A DNA stretch of 25,571 nucleotides, taken from assembly GCA_900547125.1 (NCBI GenBank), contig URFU01000018.1:1-25571 (forward strand), in the 5' to 3' direction. This DNA comes from an uncultured Collinsella sp. (lineage in GTDB: Bacteria > Actinomycetota > Coriobacteriia > Coriobacteriales > Coriobacteriaceae). Positions 8,271 to 15,732 of the stretch are shown in pieces. Position 1 is the stretch's first letter. Each line of letters begins with the position of its first letter. Under the pieces are notes generated by a model. The model worked only from the letters and a program-made list of their open reading frames with translations. It made no database searches and had not been told where the DNA came from. A program made the translations under genes and the position numbers.

Positions 8271-8394
8271 ATTATAAAACGCGGTAAACGCGACGAGCCG
8301 GTGGGTTGGTTTCCATTCTGTTTCGCGGCCTGCAACCGACAGGTGTATTTGCGTGTACGGGCCGAGTCGCGGTCGTGCGTCGGGGGATTATACT
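8271..8394. promoter_or_regulatory. Divergent promoter region between the CLC gene and moeA
   Basis: On the minus strand TATAAT (8271-8276) is a candidate -10 for the CLC gene. On the plus strand TATACT (8389-8394) is a candidate -10 for moeA. Neither has a convincing -35 hexamer at 16-18 bases. I see no known riboswitch in this 210-base gap. Confidence 0.3.
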
Positions 8395-8451
8395 GAGACA
8401 AGCATAAAGAATCGGCGCCCCTGTTGTGCGCCGTGGCATTAAGAGGTGCAT

Positions 8452-9714
8452 ATGGCAGAGAAACTCATTCCGCTGGAGGACGCGCAGTCGATTGTTCTGT
8501 CGCACGTTGCTCCGACCGATCTCGTTGAGATTCCCGTGTGGCAGGCGGCTGGTTTTCCCTTGGCCGAGGACGCCGTGGCCGATATCGACATCTCGCCGTT
8601 TGCCAACAGCGCCATGGACGGGTATGCCGTGCGCTCGGCGGACTTGGCGCAGGCATCTGGTAAGGCGCCGGTGACGCTCGACGTTATCGGACACGAGGCC
8701 GCGGGCCATGTGTTTGAGGGCGCAATCGGCGCGGGCGAGGCGGTCCGCAGCATGACGGGCGCGCCGGTACCCGAAGGTGCCGATGCCGTGGTGAAATACG
8801 AGGTCGTCGATGTGTTCGACGGTGACGGCAACGAGGGCTCGCGTGTGAGGTTCTCGGCGCCGGCCAAGGTGGGGGAGAACGTTCGCTTGGCTGCTGAGGA
8901 AGCCCATACCGGCGACGTCGTGATGCGCGCTGGCGAGGTTGTGGCTCCGGCCGGCGCCGGCTTGCTGGCGAGCGCTGGGTATGCGAGCGTGAAGGTGCAC
9001 GCTGCCCCACATGTGGGCATCATCTCGCTGGGCACGGAGCTGGTCGCACCGAGTAAGGTACCGGCGCGCGGGCAGATTCGCGACTCCAACTCGTCGGCGC
9101 TGATGGCCGAGGCACTCGATGCCGGCGCTGAGCCCGTGTTCTACGGCATTGCGCCCGATGATGAACAGGCGATTGCCGAGCTGGTGCATCGCGCCACGCG
9201 AGAGTGCGATTTTGTCATTACGAGCGGTGGCGCCTCGGCGGGCGATTACGACTACGTGACGGCGCTCGTTCGGCGCGAGGGCGAGGTACTGTTTGACCGC
9301 ATCTCAATGCGTCCGGGCAAGGCCATCACGTTTGGCTTGCTCGGGGGTAAGCCCTACCTGGGGCTTTCAGGCAATCCGGCCGCGGCGTATGTGGGCTTTG
9401 AGATGCTCGCCCGTCCGGCGATTCGCAAGATGCGCGGCTTTGCCGAGGGTCCGCGTCCCGTGCAGCAGGCGACGCTCACACACGGCGTGAAAAAGCGACA
9501 GCATCGCCGCTTCTTCGATCGCGCCACGGTTTTGCGCGACCCCGAGACCGGTGAGCTGTTGGTGACCGAGGCCAAGACGCAGAATTCGGCGCTGCTCGGC
9601 ACGATGCAGCGGGCCAACTGCCTGCTGCGTATTGACGAAGGGCCGTGCGAGCTCAAGGCGGGAGATGCCGTGGACGTCGTGCGCGTCGACCTGCCCGAGG
9701 GCGCCGTATTGTAG
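8452..9714 (+). CDS. moeA: Molybdopterin molybdenumtransferase MoeA
   Basis: This 420-residue enzyme inserts molybdenum into adenylylated molybdopterin, the last step of molybdenum cofactor synthesis. SAMDGYAV (53-60) is the classic MoeA N-terminal motif. ISLGTEL near 191-197 and GGASAGDYDYV (259-269) form the MoCF-biosynthesis domain, and GLSGNPAAA near 303 replaces the common GLPGNP. The C-terminal beta-barrel domain is complete. AAGAGGTG at 8441-8448 sets the ATG at 8452. An in-frame GTG at 8446 overlaps that site. It is followed ten bases later by a mogA/moaB-like gene, so the two form an operon. The mod transport genes follow after a terminator. Confidence 0.95.
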   Translation: MAEKLIPLEDAQSIVLSHVAPTDLVEIPVWQAAGFPLAEDAVADIDISPFANSAMDGYAVRSADLAQASGKAPVTLDVIGHEAAGHVFEGAIGAGEAVRSMTGAPVPEGADAVVKYEVVDVFDGDGNEGSRVRFSAPAKVGENVRLAAEEAHTGDVVMRAGEVVAPAGAGLLASAGYASVKVHAAPHVGIISLGTELVAPSKVPARGQIRDSNSSALMAEALDAGAEPVFYGIAPDDEQAIAELVHRATRECDFVITSGGASAGDYDYVTALVRREGEVLFDRISMRPGKAITFGLLGGKPYLGLSGNPAAAYVGFEMLARPAIRKMRGFAEGPRPVQQATLTHGVKKRQHRRFFDRATVLRDPETGELLVTEAKTQNSALLGTMQRANCLLRIDEGPCELKAGDAVDVVRVDLPEGAVL

Positions 9715-9724
9715 GAGGAATGCT

Positions 9725-10204
9725 ATGGAGTTGAAGATATCGATCGTGACGTGCTCGGATACGCGCGATCTTGCCCAGGATGAGGCCGGAGCTGCGCTCG
9801 AGGAACTCATCGTGGCGCAGGGCTGGACGATTGCCTCACATGTGGTCGTGCGCGACGACGCCAGCGAGATCGGTGATGCCATCGTGGAAGCCGCCGATGA
9901 GTGTCACGCCAATGTCGTGCTCACCTGCGGCGGCACGGGGCTTTCGATGCGTGATGTGACGCCCGAGGCGACGCGTGCCGTCTGTGACCGCGATGTGCCG
10001 GGTATTGCAGAGGCAATCCGTGCATACTCGATGACCAAGACGCGCCGCGCTATGCTCTCGCGTGCCGTGTGCATGCAGCGTAGTCGTACGCTTGTCATCA
10101 ACTTTCCGGGATCCACGAAAGCGGCCCGCGAAAGCTGGGAGGCCATAGCGGACCAGCTGGAGCATGCGGCTCAGATGACAGCTGGCGGCGGACATACCAA
10201 CTAA
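9725..10204 (+). CDS. mogA: MogA/MoaB-type molybdopterin adenylyltransferase
   Basis: This 159-residue MoCF-biosynthesis-domain protein has VTCSDTRD near the N-terminus, LTCGGTGLSMRDVTPEAT around 74-91 and INFPGSTKAARE near the C-terminus, the latter corresponding to the NLPGSPKA pattern. It would adenylylate molybdopterin so that MoeA can insert molybdate. MogA and MoaB cannot be separated firmly by eye. The operon position behind moeA supports the role. AGGAGG ends a few bases before the ATG at 9725, within the short gap after moeA. A terminator follows at 10219. Confidence 0.88.
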   Translation: MELKISIVTCSDTRDLAQDEAGAALEELIVAQGWTIASHVVVRDDASEIGDAIVEAADECHANVVLTCGGTGLSMRDVTPEATRAVCDRDVPGIAEAIRAYSMTKTRRAMLSRAVCMQRSRTLVINFPGSTKAARESWEAIADQLEHAAQMTAGGGHTN

Positions 10205-10218
10205 GCGGTTTACCTGCG

Positions 10219-10254
10219 GCGGGGCGACCTTATCGGTCGTTCCGCTTTTGTTTT
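10219..10254 (+). terminator. Terminator after the moeA operon
   Basis: GCGGGGCGACC (10219-10229) pairs with GGTCGTTCCGC (10235-10245), using two G-T wobbles, with a five-base loop and then TTTTGTTTT. Confidence 0.85.
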
Positions 10255-10294
10255 CCGCCGAAGCGACGCCAAGGTGCACGGCAACTCAAAACTA

Positions 10295-10361
10295 TATTCT
10301 CTGGAGAGAATAATTTCTCATAATCATTATTCGCAACAAAGTATAATCTGATTGCAGATTA
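10295..10361 (+). promoter_or_regulatory. modA promoter with two candidate operators
   Basis: TATAAT at 10342-10347 is a consensus -10 box, and its -35 is weak. TATTCTCTGGAGAGAATA at 10295-10312 is a perfect 8+2+8 palindrome upstream of the promoter. TAATCTG-ATTG-CAGATTA at 10344-10361 is a second perfect inverted repeat overlapping the -10. The arrangement suggests control by a dimeric regulator, perhaps molybdate-responsive. The sites do not obviously match the E. coli ModE box. The AT-rich segment contrasts with the GC-rich flanks. Confidence 0.5.
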
Positions 10362-10407
10362 AAGCCCGCGGTGGGGTACCCGGGCACAAGATCCGAAAGG
10401 GTTGAAT

Positions 10408-11283
10408 ATGTTCGATATGGTTTCACGCCGCGGTTTTATCTCGCTTTCTGCTGCCGCTGCCGCCGGCCTTGGCCTTGCTGGCTGCTCGGGCAACAAGACG
10501 TCCGAGCCCGCTGGTTCCGATGCCGGCTCCGCCAAGTCTTCCTCTAAGAAGAAGGCCGTCGAGCTTCAGGTCTTTGCTGCCAACTCGCTCGAGAAGGCCC
10601 TTCCCGAGGTCCAGGAGCTCTACACCGCCCAGCCCGGTACCACCTTTGCCGACACGCAGTTTAGAGCGTCCGGTGACCTCGTCGAGCAGATGCGCGCCGG
10701 TGCTGCGGTCGACGTGCTCATCACGGCCTCCAAGGGCACCATGGACGACGCCGAGGCCGCAGAGCTCGTCGACGCCGACACGCGTGAGGACATGTTCGTC
10801 AACGACCTCGTGATCATTCGCGCCGAGGGCTCCGACACCAAGGTCGAGGCCATCGCCGACGTCGCGAATCTGGACGGCAAGATCTCCATCGGCGACGCCA
10901 AGACCGTCCCCGCCGGCAAGTACGCCAACCAGGCCTTGGCTTCCGTGGGCCTCTATACCGGCACCGAGGGCGACGACGGCGAGTATGCTCCCGAGATTGC
11001 CGACAAGGTCGCACTGGCCGATAAGGTGGGCACCGCCGCCGCCTATGTGTCCACAGGCGACTGCGTGGCCGGTTTTGCCTACAGTTCTGACATCTACCGC
11101 TACGACGGCATCGAGGAAGCCTTCGTGTGCCCCGAGGATTCGCACAAGCCCATCGTGTACCCGGGTGCCGTTGCCGAGAGCTCCGAGCACGCCGACGAGG
11201 CCAAGGCGTTCATTGACTTTTGTCTGACCAACAAGAAGGCTCAGAAGATTTGGGCTAAGTACGGCTTTGAGCTTTCCGAGTAG
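10408..11283 (+). CDS. modA: Molybdate ABC transporter substrate-binding lipoprotein
   Basis: This 291-residue protein captures molybdate (or tungstate) outside the membrane and delivers it to ModB. The N-terminus has a twin arginine (SRRGFI, R7-R8), a hydrophobic alanine-rich stretch and a lipobox LAGC with C26, so it is probably a lipid-anchored protein exported by Tat. A short serine- and lysine-rich linker follows. The mature part begins LQVFAANSLEKAL, the ModA start pattern, and contains ASGDLVEQMRAGAAVDVLITAS and VPAGKYANQAL, both characteristic. GAAAGG-type ribosome site GAAAGG (10395-10400) lies seven bases before the ATG at 10408. It is first in modABC. Confidence 0.93.
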   Translation: MFDMVSRRGFISLSAAAAAGLGLAGCSGNKTSEPAGSDAGSAKSSSKKKAVELQVFAANSLEKALPEVQELYTAQPGTTFADTQFRASGDLVEQMRAGAAVDVLITASKGTMDDAEAAELVDADTREDMFVNDLVIIRAEGSDTKVEAIADVANLDGKISIGDAKTVPAGKYANQALASVGLYTGTEGDDGEYAPEIADKVALADKVGTAAAYVSTGDCVAGFAYSSDIYRYDGIEEAFVCPEDSHKPIVYPGAVAESSEHADEAKAFIDFCLTNKKAQKIWAKYGFELSE

Positions 11284-11351
11284 TGCGGCTTGGCGCGATA
11301 ATTCCATCGTTTTGTGTTTCACTCCGTCCTTGTGTTCGCTTGGAGCTTTTC

Positions 11352-12794
11352 GTGCTTAATAGATTCCGCATGCTTGTCGCCTGTGCTTTGACCTTCGCGC
11401 TTTGCTGGGTGCCGGGAGTTGCGTTTGCTGGGGACGCTGAGAACGGGGCCCAGGTTGCTGCGACCGCTCATGGGCTTTCCTATGGGATCGAGGGTTTTGA
11501 GCGGCTGGCCAAGGGGACCGCTCGTGCCATGGAGGGCCAGCCTGAGGGCTACCGGTTTCCCGTTGACGAGGACGTGGACCTTGTAGTGGCGCCTGCTGCC
11601 GATCGCGTTGTGGTGTGGATATCGCCTAAGGCGGTCGAGAAGTATGGATTGGATCCGCAGGATAACGAGTGCGTATCGGGTCTCAAAGCCCTCGTCTGCA
11701 AGCTCGACAGCGCAAACTGCATGGGAGGTGCGCAGCTGGGGGACGTGGATCTTCCTTGGTATGTCACGGCGGAAACAACGTTTGATGCCGGCGGGTATAC
11801 CTATGGCTTTGACGAGCGCGGTGCGGATGGGGACCGCTATGTGGTGATTGCATCAGCCTCGGGTGATGCCAGGGGCGGCGCGCGTTGGCTTGATAGCGCT
11901 CAGATGGTAGAGGCATCGTCTGTCGTGTTGCGGGATGAGCAGGGGCCCTTGACCTCTCTGGCCTCCTTTTTGTGCGACATCGACTATCGCCCGTTTTGGG
12001 TGTCCATTAAAACGAGCGGCCTTGCCCTGCTGATCTCCTTTGCGCTGGGCCTGTTCGCCGCGTGGAAGACTATGGGAACCTCGAGTCGCATCAAGGGCCT
12101 GCTCGATTCGGTCTTTACGATTCCTATGGTGCTGCCGCCCACGGTGTGCGGCTTTCTGCTCCTCATGCTGTTTGGCCGCTCGACCGGGGTGGGCCAGTGG
12201 CTCATCGCGCACGGCATCTCGATCGTCTTTACCTGGCCCGCGGCGGTGATATCTGCCGTCGTTGTGTCGTTTCCGCTGGTCTACCGCACGGCGCTCGGAG
12301 CCTTCGAGAGCCGCGACACGCAGATGCTCGACGCCGCACGAACCTTGGGATGGTCCGAACGTCGCATCTTTGCCAAGCTCATGATGCCGCTCGGCTGGCC
12401 CTCGATTGCCGCCGGTACGGTCCTCGCCTTTGCCCGCGCCATGGGAGAGTTTGGCTGCACGCTGTTCTTTGCGGGCAACTACGCCGGCATTACCCAGACC
12501 ATTCCCATCGCCATCTACTTTGAGTGGATGGGGGGCAACACGTCGGTAGCCCTCTTTTGGGTCGTGGTCGTAATTGCGTTCAGCTTCCTGGTCATTCTGT
12601 TCATCAATATGTACACCGCTCATTCGCAAAAGTATCGCGAGCGGGGCCTTTCCCGTGCGGAGCGCAAGCAGGCCAAGCAGCTGGGTGGCCAGGCCGATTC
12701 GCTCGACCCAGTCGGCGGCGATGCGCTGCGTATCGATCGCGAGGCGCTGGCCGAGCTCATGCGCGATGACACGGTCGCAAAGGGAGGTCGATAA
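11352..12794 (+). CDS. modB: Molybdate ABC permease ModB with extra N-terminal domain
   Basis: This is a 480-residue protein in which only the last ~270 residues are ModB-like. From DYRPFWVSIKTSG onward it has the permease helices and the EAA-type coupling loop AARTLGWSERRIFAKLMMPLG, followed by FARAMGEFGCTLFFAGN. Ahead of that lie a signal-peptide-like segment (residues 1-26, ending GVAFA) and roughly 180 residues predicted to be outside the membrane, with three close cysteines (ECVSG, LVCKL, NCMGG). Normal ModB proteins are about 225 residues and lack this part. GTG at 11352 is chosen because GGAG lies six bases upstream. An earlier GTG at 11283 overlaps the modA stop but has no ribosome site. 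Three bases separate its stop from modC. Confidence 0.88.
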   Translation: MLNRFRMLVACALTFALCWVPGVAFAGDAENGAQVAATAHGLSYGIEGFERLAKGTARAMEGQPEGYRFPVDEDVDLVVAPAADRVVVWISPKAVEKYGLDPQDNECVSGLKALVCKLDSANCMGGAQLGDVDLPWYVTAETTFDAGGYTYGFDERGADGDRYVVIASASGDARGGARWLDSAQMVEASSVVLRDEQGPLTSLASFLCDIDYRPFWVSIKTSGLALLISFALGLFAAWKTMGTSSRIKGLLDSVFTIPMVLPPTVCGFLLLMLFGRSTGVGQWLIAHGISIVFTWPAAVISAVVVSFPLVYRTALGAFESRDTQMLDAARTLGWSERRIFAKLMMPLGWPSIAAGTVLAFARAMGEFGCTLFFAGNYAGITQTIPIAIYFEWMGGNTSVALFWVVVVIAFSFLVILFINMYTAHSQKYRERGLSRAERKQAKQLGGQADSLDPVGGDALRIDREALAELMRDDTVAKGGR

Positions 12795-12797
12795 GCC

Positions 12798-13868
12798 ATG
12801 TCGCTTGTTCTGGATATCAAAAAGCGCTTTCCGGGGTTTATGCTCGACATGCAGCTTGAGGCCGGCGAGGAGCGTGTGGCGCTGCTGGGCGCCTCGGGTT
12901 GTGGCAAGAGCTGTACACTGCGCTGCATTGCCGGTGTGGAGACCCCCGACGAGGGCAAGATCGTTGTCAACGGCGTGACCTTTTTTGACTCGGCGGCGGG
13001 CATCAACCTGTCGCCTCAGGAGCGCAAGTGTGCCCTGCTGTTCCAAAACTATCAGCTGTTTCCCAACATGACGGTGGCCGATAACGTGTGCGCCGGTGTA
13101 AAGGACGCGGGCGACGCCGCCGCGCGCAAAAAGCTCGCCGAACGCTATCTGGGCATCTTTGGCCTGACCGATTTCGCCGACCGCTATCCCGCGCGTCTCT
13201 CGGGCGGCCAGCAGCAGCGCGTGGCGCTTGCCCGTATGGTGGCGGCGCATCCGGGCATTTTTATGTTCGACGAGCCCATGAGCGCGCTCGATTCCTATCT
13301 TAAGAGCGCACTCGAGCAGAACATGCTCGACCTGTTCGATGTGTGCAACCGCACCGTGCTCTACGTGAGCCACGACATCGACGAAGCGTGCCGCCTGTGC
13401 CAGCGTATCTGCGTGATGCACGATGGGCATGTTGAGGAGATCGGCTCCATTGAGGACGTGGTCCGCCGCCCGCAGACGCTGGCGGCGCTGCGCCTGACGG
13501 GCTGCAAGAATACAAGCCGGGCGCGCAAGATCGGCGACGAAGAAGTTGAAGCCCTCGACTGGGGCATGACCTTTAACGTGGGCCGCGAGGTTCCCGATAA
13601 TGTGGTGTACCTGGGCATTCGCGCAAGCTACTTCCATGTTGACAATCGTGCTGAGCGGGGTCGCAACAGCTACGACCTGCACGTGGCGCGCGTGAGCGAT
13701 TCGCGTTTTGAGCGCCTGGTGCTGTTGGATGCGCCGCGGGCCGATGCGCCCACGCGTCTGCAGTGGAAGGTCAACAAAGTGGGCATGCCTGTCGACGAGC
13801 TACCGCAAGCAGGCGAGACGCTGCGCATGCATTTTGATGCCAGCAGGATCCATTTGGTTTGTCGATAG
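12798..13868 (+). CDS. modC: Molybdate ABC transporter ATP-binding protein
   Basis: This 356-residue ATPase powers ModB. It shows Walker A GASGCGKS (31-38), the Q-loop FQNYQLFP (82-89), signature LSGGQQQR (134-141), Walker B IFMFDEP (154-160) and the switch histidine H192 in SHDID. The C-terminal ~110 residues correspond in position to the regulatory MOP/TOBE region of ModC, but no clear MOP motif is visible, so molybdate sensing there is uncertain. GGGAGG at 12782-12787 precedes the ATG. A terminator follows twelve bases after the stop. Confidence 0.92.
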   Translation: MSLVLDIKKRFPGFMLDMQLEAGEERVALLGASGCGKSCTLRCIAGVETPDEGKIVVNGVTFFDSAAGINLSPQERKCALLFQNYQLFPNMTVADNVCAGVKDAGDAAARKKLAERYLGIFGLTDFADRYPARLSGGQQQRVALARMVAAHPGIFMFDEPMSALDSYLKSALEQNMLDLFDVCNRTVLYVSHDIDEACRLCQRICVMHDGHVEEIGSIEDVVRRPQTLAALRLTGCKNTSRARKIGDEEVEALDWGMTFNVGREVPDNVVYLGIRASYFHVDNRAERGRNSYDLHVARVSDSRFERLVLLDAPRADAPTRLQWKVNKVGMPVDELPQAGETLRMHFDASRIHLVCR

Positions 13869-13879
13869 CGCCGGGTAAT

Positions 13880-13915
13880 GCCGTCGGGGATATAAGCCTC
13901 GGCGGCTTTGTTTTT
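13880..13915 (+). terminator. Terminator after modABC
   Basis: GCCGTCGGGG (13880-13889) pairs with CCTCGGCGGC (13897-13906), using two wobble pairs, and is followed by TTTGTTTTT. Confidence 0.85.
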
Positions 13916-13934
13916 GTCGTTCGTCGAATGAGAG

Positions 13935-13962
13935 ATGACAAACTCTGATCAACACAGATAAT
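13935..13962 (+). promoter_or_regulatory. Promoter of the double-cubane/selenium operon
   Basis: ATGACA (13935-13940), a 16-base spacer and GATAAT (13957-13962) give a near-consensus housekeeping promoter in an AT-rich patch. Transcription would start near 13969, leaving about 330 bases of leader before the first gene at 14299. Confidence 0.6.
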
Positions 13963-14070
13963 TATTTATTAAACGACGGCACACGACGCTGTCGTACGCA
14001 TGTCGGCGGTGTTCGTCTGGACGACAACCGTTGATATAGTTACCTTCGACGAGAAAAGGAGGGTGCGCCG

Positions 14071-14139
14071 GTGCTGCAGATGACATATTCGCGTCGCGTT
14101 GCTGCGCGCGCCCTGTATATGGCTCGGAGCCGCATATGA
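14071..14139 (+). CDS. Possible 22-codon leader peptide
   Basis: GTG at 14071 follows a very good ribosome site (AAAAGGAGGG, with GGAGG ending eight bases upstream). It opens a 22-codon frame, MLQMTYSRRVAARALYMARSRI, ending in TGA at 14137. Seven of the residues are basic or tyrosine near the end. The stop lies inside the loop of the hairpin 14125-14160, the geometry expected if ribosome position affects RNA folding. No homologue is known to me. It could also be a chance match, since only the ribosome site supports translation. Confidence 0.4.
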   Translation: MLQMTYSRRVAARALYMARSRI

Positions 14140-14297
14140 GCAGGCATGTTCACGGCTCCGGGAGAGACGACGCACAACTAAATAATCAGCTGCAAAGCGG
14201 GTTCCCCAAAATTCCGGGTTTGAGCGCGGCTGGGTTTTCGCCACCCACCGTGCAGCAATACCGTAGCTATTCATTTTTGGTTCGAGAGGGGAACCGC
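14123..14297 (+). promoter_or_regulatory. Structured leader RNA with possible anti-Shine-Dalgarno
   Basis: CGGAGCCG (14125-14132) pairs with CGGCTCCG (14153-14160). GCTGCA (14189-14194) can pair with TGCAGC (14251-14256), closing a domain that contains an inner TGGGT/ACCCA hairpin. Within the domain, GGTTCCCC (14200-14207) is exactly complementary to GGGGAACC (14288-14295), which contains the ribosome site of the first double-cubane gene. The layout fits a translation-controlling riboswitch or leader-peptide switch. It matches no class I recognise. Confidence 0.5.
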
Positions 14298-14298
14298 C

Positions 14299-15582
14299 AT
14301 GGCTGAAGAATTTGATTTCCATCCGATGTGGGAGAGCCTCGGCATGAATCTTGCCGACCACGACATGCTGCTGGGCGCCGTGGGTCAGATGTACGGCGAT
14401 ATGTTCCTGACGCAGAACAATCGCCCCAAGTCCACGTCCTACCTGGATTTTGTCGCCACCAACATCCACAGCGGCCGTATTAAGGAGATGCTCGACAAGA
14501 AGGAGGCCGGCGAGGCCACCAAGATCGTCGGTTCGTTCTGTGTGTACGTGCCCGAGGAGATCGTGCTTGCCTGCGACGGCATCCCCGTGGGCCTGTGCTC
14601 GGGTGCCGACTGGGCAACCGACAAAGTCGAGGAGCACTTGCCGCGCAACACTTGCCCGCTCATCAAGAGCTTTGCCGGCTTTAAGCTGGGCGAGGTCTGC
14701 CCCTACATCGAGTCGAGCGACTTGGTAGTCGGCGAGAACACCTGCGATGGCAAGAAGAAGGCCTACGAGTTCTTTGCCACGCAAAAGAACATGTACGTCA
14801 TGGATATTCCCAACGTACACGACGAGTCGACGCTCGTGACCTGGAAGGCCGAGGTTAAAAAGCTTGCCGCCAAGATCGAGGAAGAGTGCAGCGTCAAGAT
14901 TACGCCCGAGCGCCTGAAGGCTGCCATCCACGCCGTCAACGAGAAGCGTCGCGCCCTGCAGCGTCTGGCTGCCACGCGCGCTGCCGATCCGGCGCCCATC
15001 AGCGGTCTCGATAGCCTGCTGACCGTTCAGGCCGCCTTTATGGACGACACGCCGCGTCTGACCGGAGCCATTAACGATATGGCGGCTGAGTGCGAGCAGC
15101 GTGTCGAGGCCGGCGAGGGCGTGGCGCCCAAGGGGACCAAGCGCATCCTGTACACCGGCACGCCCATGGCCGTGCCTAACTGGAAGCTGTTCAACCTCAT
15201 CGAGAAAGCCGGCGGCGTTGTGGTGGGCGAGGAGTCCTGCACGGGCTCGCGCTACTACAAGGACCTGGTCGACGAGTCCGGTGAGACGGTCGACGAGATG
15301 CTCGACGCCATCGCCGAGCGCTACTTTAAGATTAACTGCGCCGTCTTTACGTCCAACGACCAGCGTATGAAGGACATCGTCCAGATGGCGCACGACCTGC
15401 ATGCCGACGGCATCGTCGACGTGGCCTTGCAGTTCTGCACACTCTACGAAATGGAGTCCTTCGCCGTGGAGAAAGCTGCCGAGGAGGCCGGCATTCCGTT
15501 TATGCACATCACCACCGACTACGCCGGCGAGGACGCGGGGCAATTGCAGACGCGCATTGAAGCTTTCTTGGAAACCATTTAG
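14299..15582 (+). CDS. Double-cubane-cluster reductase (2-hydroxyacyl-CoA dehydratase family), paralogue 1
   Basis: This 427-residue cytoplasmic Fe-S protein belongs to the HgdB/YjiM-type 2-hydroxyacyl-CoA dehydratase superfamily. The cysteine set expected for the double-cubane [8Fe-9S] branch is visible: C81 (SFCVYVPEE), C100 (GLCSG), C119 (NTCPLIKS), C134 (EVCPYIE) and C149 (NTCDGKKK), plus C92. The motifs CPLIKS and ENTCDGKKK are diagnostic of the family. Such proteins receive low-potential electrons from an ATP-dependent activase, encoded two genes downstream. The natural substrate is unknown. Related proteins reduce small molecules such as acetylene in vitro. GAGAGGGG precedes the ATG. 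It is the first gene after the structured leader. Confidence 0.88.
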   Translation: MAEEFDFHPMWESLGMNLADHDMLLGAVGQMYGDMFLTQNNRPKSTSYLDFVATNIHSGRIKEMLDKKEAGEATKIVGSFCVYVPEEIVLACDGIPVGLCSGADWATDKVEEHLPRNTCPLIKSFAGFKLGEVCPYIESSDLVVGENTCDGKKKAYEFFATQKNMYVMDIPNVHDESTLVTWKAEVKKLAAKIEEECSVKITPERLKAAIHAVNEKRRALQRLAATRAADPAPISGLDSLLTVQAAFMDDTPRLTGAINDMAAECEQRVEAGEGVAPKGTKRILYTGTPMAVPNWKLFNLIEKAGGVVVGEESCTGSRYYKDLVDESGETVDEMLDAIAERYFKINCAVFTSNDQRMKDIVQMAHDLHADGIVDVALQFCTLYEMESFAVEKAAEEAGIPFMHITTDYAGEDAGQLQTRIEAFLETI

Positions 15583-15600
15583 GGCTATCCGTCTCGGTGA

Positions 15601-15696
15601 CTTCCCCAGGCACCCGATCTTGCCGTTCAAACCGTCGCTTGCGTACCAAAGTACGCGGTGCTCCTCATTTACGGCAACCTCGGGCACCCGGGAAAG
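15601..15696 (+). repeat. Long imperfect stem-loop between the two paralogues
   Basis: The left arm (15602-15626, including GGCACCCGA and TTGCCGT) and right arm (15671-15694, including ACGGCAA and CGGGCACCCGGGAA) form a long imperfect stem. The centre is closed by the perfect hairpin GCGTAC-CAAA-GTACGC (15641-15656). It fills most of the 150-base gap between the two double-cubane genes and has no T-run, so it does not look like a terminator. Confidence 0.65.
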
Positions 15697-15732
15697 CTGT
15701 TTCCTTGGTTGGTTAAAAGGTTTAGGAGTTAT

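Noticed and set aside
8242..8451. Fluoride riboswitch upstream of the CLC gene
   Set aside because: I looked for the conserved crcB-motif elements on the minus strand and did not find them.
11853..13682. 609-residue minus-strand open frame
   Set aside because: It is antisense to modB and modC, both of which have clear family motifs.
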